From Salinarchaeum sp. IM2453 (lineage in GTDB: Archaea > Halobacteriota > Halobacteria > Halobacteriales > Salinarchaeaceae): DNA of 64,000 nt. The position numbers and the translations under genes were made by a program. Below the pieces are notes generated by a model. The model was not told the origin of the DNA, made no database searches, and saw only the letters and a list, made by a program, of their open reading frames with translations. Shown piece by piece: positions 16,577 to 27,600 of this stretch. Location: the NCBI RefSeq assembly GCF_019693215.1, contig NZ_CP081183.1:1243226-1307225 (forward strand). The letters run 5' to 3'. How positions within the stretch are numbered: position 1 is the first letter of the stretch; each line of letters starts with the position of its first letter.

Positions 16577-19360
16577 ATGACCAAAGATAAAACAAGTGAT
16601 CGTCGGTTTTCACAACTCGCTGTCGCATTGCTTCTTTTGGGAGCAATCATTTTAATTGCCAGTATACTGCCGGCGATCGGCGGACCTGGTCTTCCGGATA
16701 CAGAGAATCCATTTGACGGTCCACAGATGGGTGACAGCGAACTGCCGTTTAGTGACGGCTCTGGAACATCCCCTGTATTAGGTGCTGACCAGCAAACTTC
16801 TGCTGGAGCCGTAGACAATCCTTTCGAGGGGCTAAGTAGTGATGATGAGTGGACTGCATTCTACGCGGAATTAAGCGATCCTAACCCATACAAATCTAGT
16901 GTTGGTCCATATTGGCGTTCTGATGCTTATAATACATATGAAGACGGAGATTGGGTTCGTGAATCTGGCTCTGCCGACCCACCTCATCTTTCTTCAGAAG
17001 ATCGTTTTACCCAAGAAATTAACTTAGAATATCCAACAACTGTTCTTCCGGCAGCTTACCATGCAGATATAAGCTCAATCGAATCGTCGGAGATATCTAT
17101 CTCTGACTTAGAGTACAGTTCTGAGGGTGGCATTCACGTTGCTTCAACTCCTTCTGACGGATTCTCCTATGAGATAGACAGTGTTGCGCCGGCAGCCTCT
17201 ACGGACGATCTTGAGGATGCCCCGTCAGATTTACCTACTGACATCGAAGAGCGATATACTGATGTCCCTAGCTCGGTTCCTGACCGTGTTGAGAATTTCA
17301 TTGACAGAGAAGGCTTAGAAGGTGACTCACAGTATGAAACAGCCAAAAACGTAGAACAATGGATTCAGACTGAAAAGGAATACTCACTTGATGCTGCTCA
17401 TGAACGTGGTTCTGATCCAGTTGACCAATTCCTATACGAAATGGATGAAGGCTACTGCCAGTACGCTGCATCTAGTATGGCTCTTGTCTTGCAGGCAGAA
17501 GATATCCCGACTCGGTACGTAACCGGATATGCGACTGGTGATTATGTTGGCAATGATCGATATGAAGTAACCAATCAGCATGCGCATGCGTGGGTTGAAG
17601 TGTACTTCCCTAACCATGGTTGGATTGCATTTGAACCAACTCCCCCTGAAGCTGTCGGCGGTGGTGAATCAGTTGATGATGAAGACGAGCGGGATGAACA
17701 AGACGGAGACAGTGACCAGGATGAAGAGGACGAGCAGGATGAGTCTGATGACAGTGATGAACAGGACGAATCTGACGAAGGAGACGAACAAGATGAGTCC
17801 GATGACAGTGATGAACAGGATGAGTCTGATGACGGTGATGAGCAGGATGAACAAGACGAATCTGACGAAGGAAATGAACAAGATGACTCTGATACAAGCA
17901 ATAAGTATGATGTTATGTTTGACCCTGAAGACCCATCCGTTGGCGAAGACATAATCATCACAGTAAAGCAGAATAATGAGCCTGTTTCGAATACTGATGT
18001 GCAAATCGTCGATGGTGTTGATGATGACTGGTATGAAACCAATGAATCTGGTCAGATTGAGTATACTGTTCCTCCTACTGACAGTATTCAGGTTGTTGTC
18101 TCCGAAGAATCTGAATCATTCAACACATTTTCAGCGCAAACATACACAACTGAATCTGATCAGTCAACCTCTACGGAGACCTCTATTGGAGAACAGCCAG
18201 TTGATTCCCAGCTGAATATATCTGCACTTCGCGAGCCTCTTCTTGTCGGGGAACAGGCAAGTCTTGAATTTACGCTCGATGATGAGCCACTTGATACAGA
18301 ACAATTAGAGGAATATAATTTCACAGTCATGGTTGAGGGAAGCTCACAGGATCTTGAGGTACCATCAGAAGGCATTGGCATTGTCGACATCCCCTCTGAT
18401 GTCTCTGATTCAGCAGAGATAACAGCCAAATATGGTAATTTATCTTCGGAATCAATGTTTGATGCAGGCGAGCTTGAAGTGGATACATCGTATGAATATT
18501 ACTTTGCGCTACCTGGACAAGGAGTGACAATGGATTTGTATGTGGATGATACGCAACTGGAGAACGTACCTGTAGAACATGATGGAAACCTACTAACCCC
18601 TGATAGCAATGGAACAATAGCAACGACCCTGCCTTTCTCAAGCAGTGTAAGCTATACTGTTGCTTACGGCCCAAACCAAATCACACATGAGGTCAACATT
18701 CTCCGCGACTCAGCGATATTCCTTGGGGTTGCTCTTACTGGACTCCTCGCAAGTGGAGTTTTATATCGACGATCTAACCTCAGTGTAGCTTCTATCTACT
18801 CTACGCTTCGGTCCGGCGTATTCCACGCGATTAATCAGATGATTTCTGTTACCGCTCACATTGCTGGCTTGCTTCGAGTAATCGGAGAGCACTTGACAGG
18901 AGGTATTCAATCGATTCTTGCACTTCCCAACGAGCTGTACCAGCGGTGGCGTCAATGGAGACCGGATTCAATTCCACATGCCATCTGGATTCGCATTATT
19001 GCCGTGGGGCTGCTCTTCCGAAATCTCTTTTGTCGGTCGTCTGTCTCTTCGGACTCATCTTCCTTCGCGAAATCCAACTCAGAGCCAGTTGATCAATCAA
19101 TGCTAGATATTCGTGAGACTTGGGGTGCTTTTGTCCGGATGGTCCTTCCTCGTCGCTATCATACTAAATCCCCAGGTGAAGTCGCACGTAAAGCTGTCAG
19201 CATTGGGTTTCCAAAGACCCCGGTTCAAAAGCTGACATCAGTATTCCGTCAATCAGAATACGGTGGTGGGCCCGCTGAACAACACGTCACTGAAGCAAAC
19301 CAAGCCTTTGACTCGATTCAACAATCACAAGAAGACGATCCTAGTACTACTGATAAATAA
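16577..19360 (+). CDS. membrane-bound transglutaminase-like protein with acidic repeat and DUF4129-like tail
   Basis: 927 aa. A membrane segment is at residues ~12-32, then a long extracellular part with a transglutaminase-like domain: Cys294 in GYCQYAASS, His337 in HAHAWVEVY, and FEPTPP where the family's acidic residue sits (Glu rather than Asp). Next comes a Asp/Glu/Gln/Ser repeat (17677-17910), Ig-like beta regions, a second membrane segment near residue 715, more hydrophobic stretches and a cytoplasmic DUF4129-like tail. Likely a cell-surface peptidase or crosslinker. First gene of the four-gene unit to 22936. A longer frame from 16319 exists but overlaps leuS; ATG 16577 chosen. Confidence 0.8.
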   Translation: MTKDKTSDRRFSQLAVALLLLGAIILIASILPAIGGPGLPDTENPFDGPQMGDSELPFSDGSGTSPVLGADQQTSAGAVDNPFEGLSSDDEWTAFYAELSDPNPYKSSVGPYWRSDAYNTYEDGDWVRESGSADPPHLSSEDRFTQEINLEYPTTVLPAAYHADISSIESSEISISDLEYSSEGGIHVASTPSDGFSYEIDSVAPAASTDDLEDAPSDLPTDIEERYTDVPSSVPDRVENFIDREGLEGDSQYETAKNVEQWIQTEKEYSLDAAHERGSDPVDQFLYEMDEGYCQYAASSMALVLQAEDIPTRYVTGYATGDYVGNDRYEVTNQHAHAWVEVYFPNHGWIAFEPTPPEAVGGGESVDDEDERDEQDGDSDQDEEDEQDESDDSDEQDESDEGDEQDESDDSDEQDESDDGDEQDEQDESDEGNEQDDSDTSNKYDVMFDPEDPSVGEDIIITVKQNNEPVSNTDVQIVDGVDDDWYETNESGQIEYTVPPTDSIQVVVSEESESFNTFSAQTYTTESDQSTSTETSIGEQPVDSQLNISALREPLLVGEQASLEFTLDDEPLDTEQLEEYNFTVMVEGSSQDLEVPSEGIGIVDIPSDVSDSAEITAKYGNLSSESMFDAGELEVDTSYEYYFALPGQGVTMDLYVDDTQLENVPVEHDGNLLTPDSNGTIATTLPFSSSVSYTVAYGPNQITHEVNILRDSAIFLGVALTGLLASGVLYRRSNLSVASIYSTLRSGVFHAINQMISVTAHIAGLLRVIGEHLTGGIQSILALPNELYQRWRQWRPDSIPHAIWIRIIAVGLLFRNLFCRSSVSSDSSSFAKSNSEPVDQSMLDIRETWGAFVRMVLPRRYHTKSPGEVARKAVSIGFPKTPVQKLTSVFRQSEYGGGPAEQHVTEANQAFDSIQQSQEDDPSTTDK
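17677..17910 (+). repeat. acidic DEQDESD-type in-gene repeat
   Basis: Within the transglutaminase-like gene, short units related to DEQDESDDS and DEQDESDEG repeat about ten times at protein level, with matching near-identical DNA units (GATGAACAGGA / GACGAACAAGA type). It probably forms an unstructured, highly negatively charged spacer suited to high salt. The DNA repeat is expected to vary in length between strains. Confidence 0.85.
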
Positions 19361-19362
19361 TA

Positions 19363-20109
19363 ATGAGGTGGAGAACGGTATTTGGTATAATCGCTGGTGG
19401 ATCTCTTGTCGCTGTTGGTGGAATTCTTGCGCTCGCCCCCGAAATAGTTCCTTCAGATATCTGGCAGCAAGTTCTACTATATTCCTCTTGGATTGAAACC
19501 ATCCCGATCTCCTACGTCGTTGGTGGATTAATTGCCCTTGCAGCTCTTCTATATCTTCGAACTCAGACCGCTGGATCAGAATATAACCACCAGCTGTATT
19601 CCACAGATCCAACACAGGTGCATCAACCCTCCCCCGAAATTGGAGATGCATTTGATCAGGCTGTCGAGATGGAGCATCTGCATCCTTACATACCAGAACA
19701 GCGGGAGACGCATACAGGAAATGAATCGGAGTACTCACGTTTCCAGCAAACTCATATACCAGAACATTGGGATACACACCAGTCAGCGAACGATCCTCAG
19801 CAGACGTCGTTTAACCAATACCGACCATCTGTTAATCCAGCGGATTCACTCCAAGAAACACTTGAAAACGTATTACGACAAACTCATGACCCAAATAATG
19901 TCGATGAAATCATTGAGCAGGGTGAGTGGACCTCAAATCAAGTCGCGGCAGCAGCAATGAGCACACATCAGGATTTTCCACTCTCTCATCGGATCCTCCG
20001 GTGGCTTCAACCTGACCTAGCCCGACAGCGTGAATTCGAGCAAACCTCCTCAGAAGTCTATCGTACAGTTGCTGAATATGCTCCTGATTATGATGCTGGT
20101 GATCAATAA
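19363..20109 (+). CDS. haloarchaeal membrane protein between transglutaminase and DUF58 genes
   Basis: 248 aa. Two hydrophobic segments (residues ~5-27 and ~45-65) are followed by a Gln/His-rich soluble region and a helical tail. No catalytic motif seen. It starts two bases after the transglutaminase stop and its last base overlaps the next ATG, so it is part of the same operon and presumably the same surface process. Function unknown. Confidence 0.7.
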   Translation: MRWRTVFGIIAGGSLVAVGGILALAPEIVPSDIWQQVLLYSSWIETIPISYVVGGLIALAALLYLRTQTAGSEYNHQLYSTDPTQVHQPSPEIGDAFDQAVEMEHLHPYIPEQRETHTGNESEYSRFQQTHIPEHWDTHQSANDPQQTSFNQYRPSVNPADSLQETLENVLRQTHDPNNVDEIIEQGEWTSNQVAAAAMSTHQDFPLSHRILRWLQPDLARQREFEQTSSEVYRTVAEYAPDYDAGDQ

Positions 20110-21392
20110 TGTTTGAACGAATCCCTCGATGGAGGGCTGTACTGGGCAGCGCGCTAGTTCTTGCTGGTGCTGGTGTCATGCTTTCAACCCCCGAATTAGT
20201 TATCGGTGCTATCATCCCGATTGGATACATTACGTTCAGTGCTATCACAAGCGCTCGTCCTGTCGAATCCGATCTTGACATAACTCGCACAATCTCCCCA
20301 AAACCGGCACCCCCTGGCCGCGAAGTAGAAGTAACTTTACAGATTACAAATACTAGCTCTCGACCAATTGTTGATCTCCGGGTAACCGACTGTGTTCCTC
20401 CAGAACTTCCCGTTACCAATGGCACTCCAAAAGCAGCGTTTGGTCTCCGAGGTGGAGGATCAACAACAATATCATACTCCGTTCGAGCACGGTATGGTAC
20501 ATATCCATTTGATGGTATAAATGTTCAAACACGAAGCATGAGTGGGGCTAGTTTGTATTCCTCTACCCTTGACGCAGAAGGCGATCAGACAATTGAAACA
20601 TCCATCGTTGCTTCAAAGTGGCCTCGACAAGAACAAACAGTTGCATTCACTGGAATGCAACCAAGCGACTCTGGTGGGGAGGGTATTGAGTTTCATACAA
20701 CTCGCCAGTATCGTCCCGGAGACCCAGTTAATCGTATTGATTGGAGACGATACGCAAAAGAGGGCGAACTAACCACCATAAACTATCGGAAGAACGAATC
20801 CGTTGAGGTGCTTGTTCTTTTAGACCTCCGACCTCCCAATGATGTGGCTGCATCCAATGACTCCGCTACTGGAAGTGAGCTAACGGTGTATACAGCTGCA
20901 GAGGCTGTTCACGGAATCTATGCCGCCAAACAGGGCGTTGGACTAGCTACGATTGGTGTTGACGACCCTTCATCGGCGGATCATCCATATATTATCTCTC
21001 CAAGTCACGGAACTGATGTCCTTCCTCGTCTCCACCATGCGCTTGAACATATCGCCGAATGTACCACACCTACTGCTGATTATACCCTTTCAAAGGGGTC
21101 TCAGCAAGACATCAAATCCATTCGTCGATCCCTTGATTCACAAACACAGGTGTTAATCATAACTCCTCTTCTTGATGACTTTCCTCTTTCCATTATCCGC
21201 GAACTTCGGGTTGCTGGACATTCAGTTAACGTCTTTAGCCCCGATGTTACTACCACCGACTCCCCCGGAAAGACAGTCGCTCGAAGTGACCGGGCATTAC
21301 GATTAACCCAAGCGCGAGAACTAGCAAATACGGTTGTCAATTGGAATCCAAATAATTCACTGCGTGCTGAACTTGAGCGGGTGATGAAATGA
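20109..21392 (+). CDS. DUF58 domain protein
   Basis: 427 aa. Two N-terminal membrane segments (about 10-45), a beta-rich middle, and the DUF58 core HTTRQYRPGDPVNRIDWRR near residue 205-225 with its invariant Arg-Tyr..Gly-Asp and Asp-Trp. DUF58 proteins have a von Willebrand A-like fold and are nearly always encoded with MoxR ATPases and transglutaminases, as here (MoxR at 23022-23993). The set is thought to form a chaperone/assembly system for surface or periplasmic proteins. Confidence 0.88.
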   Translation: MFERIPRWRAVLGSALVLAGAGVMLSTPELVIGAIIPIGYITFSAITSARPVESDLDITRTISPKPAPPGREVEVTLQITNTSSRPIVDLRVTDCVPPELPVTNGTPKAAFGLRGGGSTTISYSVRARYGTYPFDGINVQTRSMSGASLYSSTLDAEGDQTIETSIVASKWPRQEQTVAFTGMQPSDSGGEGIEFHTTRQYRPGDPVNRIDWRRYAKEGELTTINYRKNESVEVLVLLDLRPPNDVAASNDSATGSELTVYTAAEAVHGIYAAKQGVGLATIGVDDPSSADHPYIISPSHGTDVLPRLHHALEHIAECTTPTADYTLSKGSQQDIKSIRRSLDSQTQVLIITPLLDDFPLSIIRELRVAGHSVNVFSPDVTTTDSPGKTVARSDRALRLTQARELANTVVNWNPNNSLRAELERVMK

Positions 21393-22936
21393 CCCGTAGA
21401 ATAATTTCTCAGCTTCTTTGTAAAATCACGGCCGACGAGAAACCTGTCTCAACGTATAGTGGTATCTTTGGAGTTGTCATTGCGATCAGTATCCTGTCAG
21501 TATATACATTGCTGACAGGAACTGCTCCTTCGGTGTACATCGGCCTTGCATTGGGAGGAATCATTGCCTTTTCTCTTGCCCTGTCCGGCAGTACTTCACG
21601 TGTACTCTCTGTTGTTGGACTGCTTATGTTCTTGTTTGCTGCTCCGCTTGCTCTCAGTTACGTAGTCTACAATACTGTACTTGAGGATATCGTGTTTGGG
21701 TTACTGGTTCTTGCAGGCACTCTTGCTGGCTTTGGTATCCTGCGACTACGACTTGATACATTCAGTCGTACTGCCCTTCAAACCACTTTATTGCGTGTCT
21801 CCGGCGCTGTTATCATCTTAGGAATCGTTGCTGGTATATTGGTAGTACGACAAGACGGCGTAGGTCTGCTTTTAGACACTGATTATACTGCGGTTATCTC
21901 AGAGAGTATATTGTATGCGATCTCTCCACCACAAAATACAGGCACAGTCTTAGATGGTAGTCAACTATCTGCAATTACTCTCGTTCTCCTTGGGGCTTAC
22001 GCGACAGCAGGGTCGTATCTTCTTATTATCGTCCTTCCAATTCTTGAGCTTGCTCCTCAATCTAAACAAGAATACTACAATCGCTATGTCCGCAGTGCGA
22101 AACTCCTTGCTGTATCGCTGCTTAGTGGAATTGCTTTTGTAGTCTCTGTCGGATATTTCTACGCGCAAACCGAATATCCAAATATTGGAACCTTCGAATC
22201 ACTTGTAACAACCATAGTCACAGCTGGTACCTTCCATCGAATTTTCCTATGGGTCGGTACGATTGGATTTATCCTCGCACTTCTATTTTGGATTGGATCA
22301 TACCTTGCTGCACTATATCTGTCTACTGATCACGTTCGTGGAATGGTCACAATCGTCAGTGCAACCATATTTGGACTAACTATTGCAGCTGCTGATAGGT
22401 TCTTGATCGATGAAATCTATGACCGTCTTCCAGTAGGACTGGAATCTGGATTTGAAAATATTATAACGAATATCGGTGTCACTCCTACAGCACTTTCAAT
22501 TGTAACCGTACTACTTGCTGTTACTGCCATTGTTTTTGCTATTGTGTATCTTCTGGCAATGACCGGATTTCTTCGGACCCGAACCGCGAGTGCTCGACTC
22601 TTACTGTATAGCCTTCTTATCGCTGTTATCGTTGCTGCTTTTGATGACGTAGCTAGCCCGTACCTATTTTTGGGCATTTTTGGTCTGGTTGTAGTCTGGG
22701 ATTTACTCGAATATGGTCTCGGCATCGGCGAGACACTCGGCAAAAATGCTCAGTCTCGTCACGGAGAGTTAATCCATGCAACTGGAAGTATATTCATCGG
22801 TGGTGCCCTTTTTATTGGAGTGCTTCTCACAGAAGATTATTTGCTCTCTGTTGAACCTGTCCCTGAGTTTTCCACGTACGCAATCCTTGTCACGGTTTTC
22901 GCAGCTATTGTCCTCACAATCTTTCTACGAGGATAG
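21389..22936 (+). CDS. polytopic membrane protein of the MoxR-DUF58 cluster
   Basis: 515 aa with roughly twelve hydrophobic segments distributed through the whole length; no soluble domain and no recognised transport motif. Overlaps the DUF58 stop by four bases (ATGA), so translation is coupled. A haloarchaeal family of unknown function by context; likely membrane partner of the surface-assembly system. Confidence 0.72.
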   Translation: MTRRIISQLLCKITADEKPVSTYSGIFGVVIAISILSVYTLLTGTAPSVYIGLALGGIIAFSLALSGSTSRVLSVVGLLMFLFAAPLALSYVVYNTVLEDIVFGLLVLAGTLAGFGILRLRLDTFSRTALQTTLLRVSGAVIILGIVAGILVVRQDGVGLLLDTDYTAVISESILYAISPPQNTGTVLDGSQLSAITLVLLGAYATAGSYLLIIVLPILELAPQSKQEYYNRYVRSAKLLAVSLLSGIAFVVSVGYFYAQTEYPNIGTFESLVTTIVTAGTFHRIFLWVGTIGFILALLFWIGSYLAALYLSTDHVRGMVTIVSATIFGLTIAAADRFLIDEIYDRLPVGLESGFENIITNIGVTPTALSIVTVLLAVTAIVFAIVYLLAMTGFLRTRTASARLLLYSLLIAVIVAAFDDVASPYLFLGIFGLVVVWDLLEYGLGIGETLGKNAQSRHGELIHATGSIFIGGALFIGVLLTEDYLLSVEPVPEFSTYAILVTVFAAIVLTIFLRG

Positions 22937-22940
22937 TGAC

Positions 22941-22994
22941 TTACGGAAGATTCGAGGCGAACGCCTCGCGCTTCAATGCGAAGAGGATGTCAAT
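22941..22994 (+). repeat. 55-bp relic repeat, copy A
   Basis: Directly after the stop of the membrane protein. Shares a perfect 16-mer with 34956-34971, then a hairpin (22953-22958 with 22963-22968) and the right-end-like motif CTTCAATGCGAAGAGGATGT. It sits between convergent genes. Interpreted as the decayed right end of an IS200/IS605-like element. Confidence 0.55.
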
Positions 22995-23021
22995 GGTTAC
23001 GACTTGTTTGTCAGTTGACTG

Positions 23022-23993
23022 CTATACAGCATCCATCGCAGGGACATTGACAGAATTAAGCACTGATTTGGTTACGTCTCGTTTGCTTATCCCTTCAACG
23101 GTAGCATCTGCTGTCAATACTAGCCGATGTGTAATCACTGGCGGTGCTATTGACTTTATGTCATCTGGAACTACATAATTGCGTCCAGAAATGACAGCTC
23201 GCGCCCGTGAAGCTTCTAGTAACCGTTGTATCCCTCGTGGGGATACGCCTGCCTTGACCGCTTGATGCTCTCTTGTCCTTCGTCCAAGATCAACAATATA
23301 ATCCTTGAGCTTATCATCCACCTGAACATACTCTGGCACCTCTTGTAGCTCATTGAATGTCTCACTGTCAACGACCTGTGTTGCCTCCGGAGTTGCTGTA
23401 CTCCTGCTTGTCCGACGATCCAATAACTCTCTTTCTCCTGCTGCATCCGGGTATCCAATTGATGTTTTGATAATAAACCGATCACGCTGTGCTTCTGGAA
23501 GCTCAAATGTGCCTTCCTGTTCAACCGGATTCTGTGTCGCAATCACAAAAAACGGCTCTGGAAGCGACTTTGTTTCTCCTCCGATACTGACCTGTTTCTC
23601 TCCCATGGCTTCAAGTAATGCTGCCTGTGTCTTTGGAGGTGCTCTGTTTATCTCGTCTGCAAGTACCACATGTGCAAAAATCGGACCTGGGTTGAATTCA
23701 AATTCTCCTGTCTGTTCATTAAATACATGCGACCCAGTGATGTCCGATGGTAGTAGATCAGGTGTAAACTGGATTCTATTAAACTCCAATCCAAGTGCTC
23801 TGGCTAATGACCGCGCAGTCAGTGTCTTCCCGGTTCCCGGTACATCTTCAAGTAGCACGTGACCTTTTGCAAGTGATCCTGTCAGAACCGTTTCTAAAAA
23901 ATCCCGATCGGCGATGACTGCTCGTTCAATCGTTTCAAGTACCTCCGAGCATGTCGTTGATGCTGCTTCAACTTCCATTGGCGACGGTGTCAT
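23022..23993 (-). CDS. MoxR-family AAA+ ATPase
   Basis: 323 aa. Walker A DVPGTGKT (residues ~53-60), Walker B VVLADEINR, sensor 1 IATQNP and a C-terminal lid domain. MoxR ATPases act as chaperones for assembly or activation of complexes, usually with DUF58/VWA proteins. Convergent with the DUF58 gene cluster rather than in the same operon; the two transcription units end 85 bases apart, around the relic repeat. Confidence 0.9.
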   Translation of the reverse strand: MTPSPMEVEAASTTCSEVLETIERAVIADRDFLETVLTGSLAKGHVLLEDVPGTGKTLTARSLARALGLEFNRIQFTPDLLPSDITGSHVFNEQTGEFEFNPGPIFAHVVLADEINRAPPKTQAALLEAMGEKQVSIGGETKSLPEPFFVIATQNPVEQEGTFELPEAQRDRFIIKTSIGYPDAAGERELLDRRTSRSTATPEATQVVDSETFNELQEVPEYVQVDDKLKDYIVDLGRRTREHQAVKAGVSPRGIQRLLEASRARAVISGRNYVVPDDIKSIAPPVITHRLVLTADATVEGISKRDVTKSVLNSVNVPAMDAV

Positions 23994-24164
23994 GCTAACT
24001 ATATACTTGCTTCAAGCCTTTATCAATTTTCTATCCCTTGCTTCTTGATCCATGTTGGCCTGATCGCACAAGTATATACCGATGATATGTCTCAGAAATT
24101 GGATAGTCTTGTTCCGAAATAAAGGATCGCAAACGTTTAACGCGCTGGCAGTATAGAAATTGCC

Positions 24165-24605
24165 ATGGCTGATTGTCCTCTTTCGGATGACTGCCCAAGC
24201 TTTTCAGAGCGTATTGAGGGGATGGGATGCCAACACTATGGCGACCGCGGTGGGAAAGAGTGGTGTAACCACTATAACCAGCCGATTGATGACCTCAAAA
24301 CACAGCCTGTAAAACCAGACGAGGAAATTGTAGTTGATATTGTTGACATCCACGAGAGTGGTGCCGGTGTTGGCCGCACTGAGGAGGGATTTGTCATTCT
24401 CGTTGATGGAGTACTTCCCGATGCTCGTTCCCGCGTTAGAGTAACAAACGTACACTCGAACCACGCAAGAGGTGAAGAACTGGAACGGCTCCCAATGGAC
24501 GATGATACAAGTGAAGATACATCTGACGACGACGATGATACTGCCGATGAGACTGATAGTCGCAATCCTCGGCTTGGTAGTCGCGAAGACTTTTGGGGGT
24601 CATAG
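24165..24605 (+). CDS. TRAM-domain protein with N-terminal Cys cluster
   Basis: 146 aa. Cysteines at positions 4, 9, 22 and 33 form a possible zinc or Fe-S site (DCPLSDDCPSF, GMGCQHYG, EWCNHY). Residues ~50-105 are a TRAM domain (EIVVDIVDIHESGAGVGRTE then LPDARSRVRVT), an RNA-binding beta-barrel. The tail is Asp/Thr-rich and acidic. In haloarchaea TRAM proteins serve as RNA-binding/chaperone proteins; no enzyme domain is attached. It is 61 bases upstream of mcm. Confidence 0.82.
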   Translation: MADCPLSDDCPSFSERIEGMGCQHYGDRGGKEWCNHYNQPIDDLKTQPVKPDEEIVVDIVDIHESGAGVGRTEEGFVILVDGVLPDARSRVRVTNVHSNHARGEELERLPMDDDTSEDTSDDDDDTADETDSRNPRLGSREDFWGS

Positions 24606-24666
24606 CGACGAATTCCATTCCGACAAAAACAACCATCCCGTATTCCAATACACATAATCACTGATA

Positions 24667-27600
24667 ATGGCCGGAGAGGACACCGAACTAATTGACTCGT
24701 TTGAATCATTCTACCGAGATTATTATCATAAAGAAATCGGTCAACTTGCCCGGAAGTATCCCAACGACAAGAAATCGTTGTATCTTAACTGGAGTGACCT
24801 CTATCAGTTTGATCCAGAACTTGCTGACAATTATCTTAGCAAGCCGGAACAATATCGACAATATGCTGAAGAGGCTCTCCGATTGTATGATCTCCCTGTC
24901 GACGTGAAACTAGGCGGAGCCCATGTTCGCATTCGGAACATACGAGAAGCGACTGACATTCGCGATATACGGGCGACTGATGTTAATCGACTAGTTTCTG
25001 TACAAGGCATCGTCCGCAAGGCGACTGATGTTCGACCAAAGATACAGAAAGCTGCGTTCAAATGCCAGCGATGTGAGACCCTTACCCATGTTGATCAGAG
25101 TGGTGGATCATTTCAGGAGCCACACGAGTGTCGTGCCTGTGAACGCCAGGGCCCATTTATTCTAAATGAAGACCAATCTGAATTTGTTGACTCACAACAA
25201 CTCCGAGTTCAGGAAAGTCCTGAAGGTCTCCGCGGCGGTGAGACACCGCAGAGTATTGATGTTGATATTGAAGACGACATCACTGGACAAGTATCGCCTG
25301 GTGATCGTGTCCGTGTGACTGGTATCCTTCGTCTCGATCAGGACGGAGGGAATGATTCTCCGATTTTTGATGTCTACATAGAGGGCCGGACTGTCGAAAT
25401 TGAAGAAGAAGAGTTTGAAGATATGGATATTACCGATGAAGACAAGCAGGCTATTGTCGAGTTATCAAATGATCCTGATATTTACGAGAAGATGGTTGAC
25501 TCCATTGCTCCCTCTATCCATGGATATCGAACGGAAAAATTAGCGATGACGCTTCAATTATTCTCCGGTGTTACAAAACATCTACCTGACGAATCTCGTA
25601 TTCGCGGTGACCTACATATTCTCTTGATTGGAGACCCCGGGACTGGAAAGTCACAGTTACTCCAGTATATTCGGAACATTGCTCCGAGATCAGTATACAC
25701 CTCTGGTAAAGGTAGCTCATCTGCTGGCCTTACCGCTGCTGCAGTTCGCGACGACTTTGGTGAGGGCCAGCAGTGGACGCTTGAGGCCGGTGCCCTTGTT
25801 CTCGCCGATCAGGGTGTTGCGGCAGTCGATGAGCTTGATAAGATGCGCTGTGTGACTGGAGATTCCTTAGTCCGACTCGGCGATAATAGTTTGTCTCGGA
25901 TTCGAGATTTATCGCTTGACGCGGCACAACACGGCCAAATTGAGGCGCTCCCGAATGGGCGTACCATCAGAGACGTTGACCTTACTGTCTGGACGTTGAC
26001 TGACAATGGGTCTCTTGTAAAACGCCCTGTTACGGCCATCCACGAGTATGATGCACCTCAAGAACTTACTCAAGTGACTTTAGAATCTGGAGAAACTGTT
26101 GTTACAACAGATGATCACCCATTCTTTGTGATTGACTCCGGGAAACGTACTACTTGTCCTGCCTCAGAACTACAATCAGGTGAGTGGGCATTAGTCCCAC
26201 AGAATATTCCAACCCACGTCACCGATGGTGGTGTAGCTACTTGTAGCCCTGCCTCACAATCCGATGAATTTGATACATCGGTCTCACATGGGAAACTCCT
26301 TGGCTACCTTCTGGCGGGTGGCAATGTATCATATAATGGCCAATTAGACGAGTATACACTCACATTCTCTGGTAGCAAGACGGAACTTTCTGATGCCTTC
26401 AGGCAAGCCAGTCAGGATGTATTTGGTATCTCTCAGATTGAAAGTTCACAGGCAAATGAATTAATCGTTCGCGTTCCTGCGTCACAATATGTTGATACTG
26501 TGTTTGACACGGTATTGACGCTGAACGCTAATTCAATTGAGTTGCTCCCACCGGACATTACCAGCCTGTCTCGCGACACACAAGCAGCATTTGTTCGTGC
26601 GCTTGCTGATGTCAACGGCTATGTCAATACGTCCACTCCGTCTGTTAATATTTCTTCTGAGAGCCGCGATCTTCTGCAGGGTATTAAATCGGTGCTACTT
26701 GATTTTGATATAACGAGCCAACTTCGCTCTTCATTCAACAATTCTGATTCGTATACACTCTATATTCCTTCTACAGAAATCCATCAATACCGACAGCAGA
26801 TTGGATTTAGCTGCCCACAGAAGCAGTCTGCCCTTGATGTAGCTTGTAACGAGACTGATTCTCACACCAATACTGAGCTAATTCCTGACATCGGTGACCT
26901 ACTCTCTGAGTATCGACAGTCACTGCGCCTACGAAGTAATGAATGTGGTGTCCCAGAATCAGTCTATCAAGAAGCTGAATGCGATGACATAGCAATCTCT
27001 CTCTATGACGCCAGACAAATACTAAATGCATTCAAACAGCGGACACAAGAAGCAGCCGCTGACCTTACCAGCATACAGAATGAGTGCACTTGGGATCAAA
27101 TCAATGCATACATTGAAAAATACGATATCGCGTGGTCTGACGTCATTGACGAGAGCCAGATCTCAACTGACCAATTGTCAACGCTGTGGGATACAGATGA
27201 AATGTTCCGCCAGACAGTACGAAATCAGGTAGCTGATATTATCTCTTCTGTTGCTGAGACCGATCTTTCTGCATTCTATTCGCTGGTCCATGGGGATGTT
27301 ACTTGGCGTCGTGTTCGTACCGTTGAAGCTGTTACTCAATCTGGTGCCACCAACCGATCTGGTACTCTTCGACGTGAGCTTGCAGATCTCGTTGATTATG
27401 ACGGTGACAACGTGGTTGATTACTGTTATCGTCTACTTACGCGTGAGATCAAGATCGAATCGTGGAGAGACTTTCGTGCTGAACTTGATAGATATAATAT
27501 TTCTGTCTGGGAAATCGCAGACGACCTTGAGGTCACAGAACCAGTCCTCCAACAGTGGGTATCGGAGAATGCACAATCTAAGCGATTTGAACGTGCTCGT

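Noticed and set aside
17677-17910. CRISPR-like array
   Set aside because: The repeated units are short, in frame, and encode the acidic spacer of a protein; there are no unique spacers of constant length. No CRISPR array was seen elsewhere.
17575-18042. Serine-rich 155-aa frame on the minus strand
   Set aside because: It is the antisense shadow of the acidic repeat; Asp/Glu codons read as Ser-rich sequence on the other strand.
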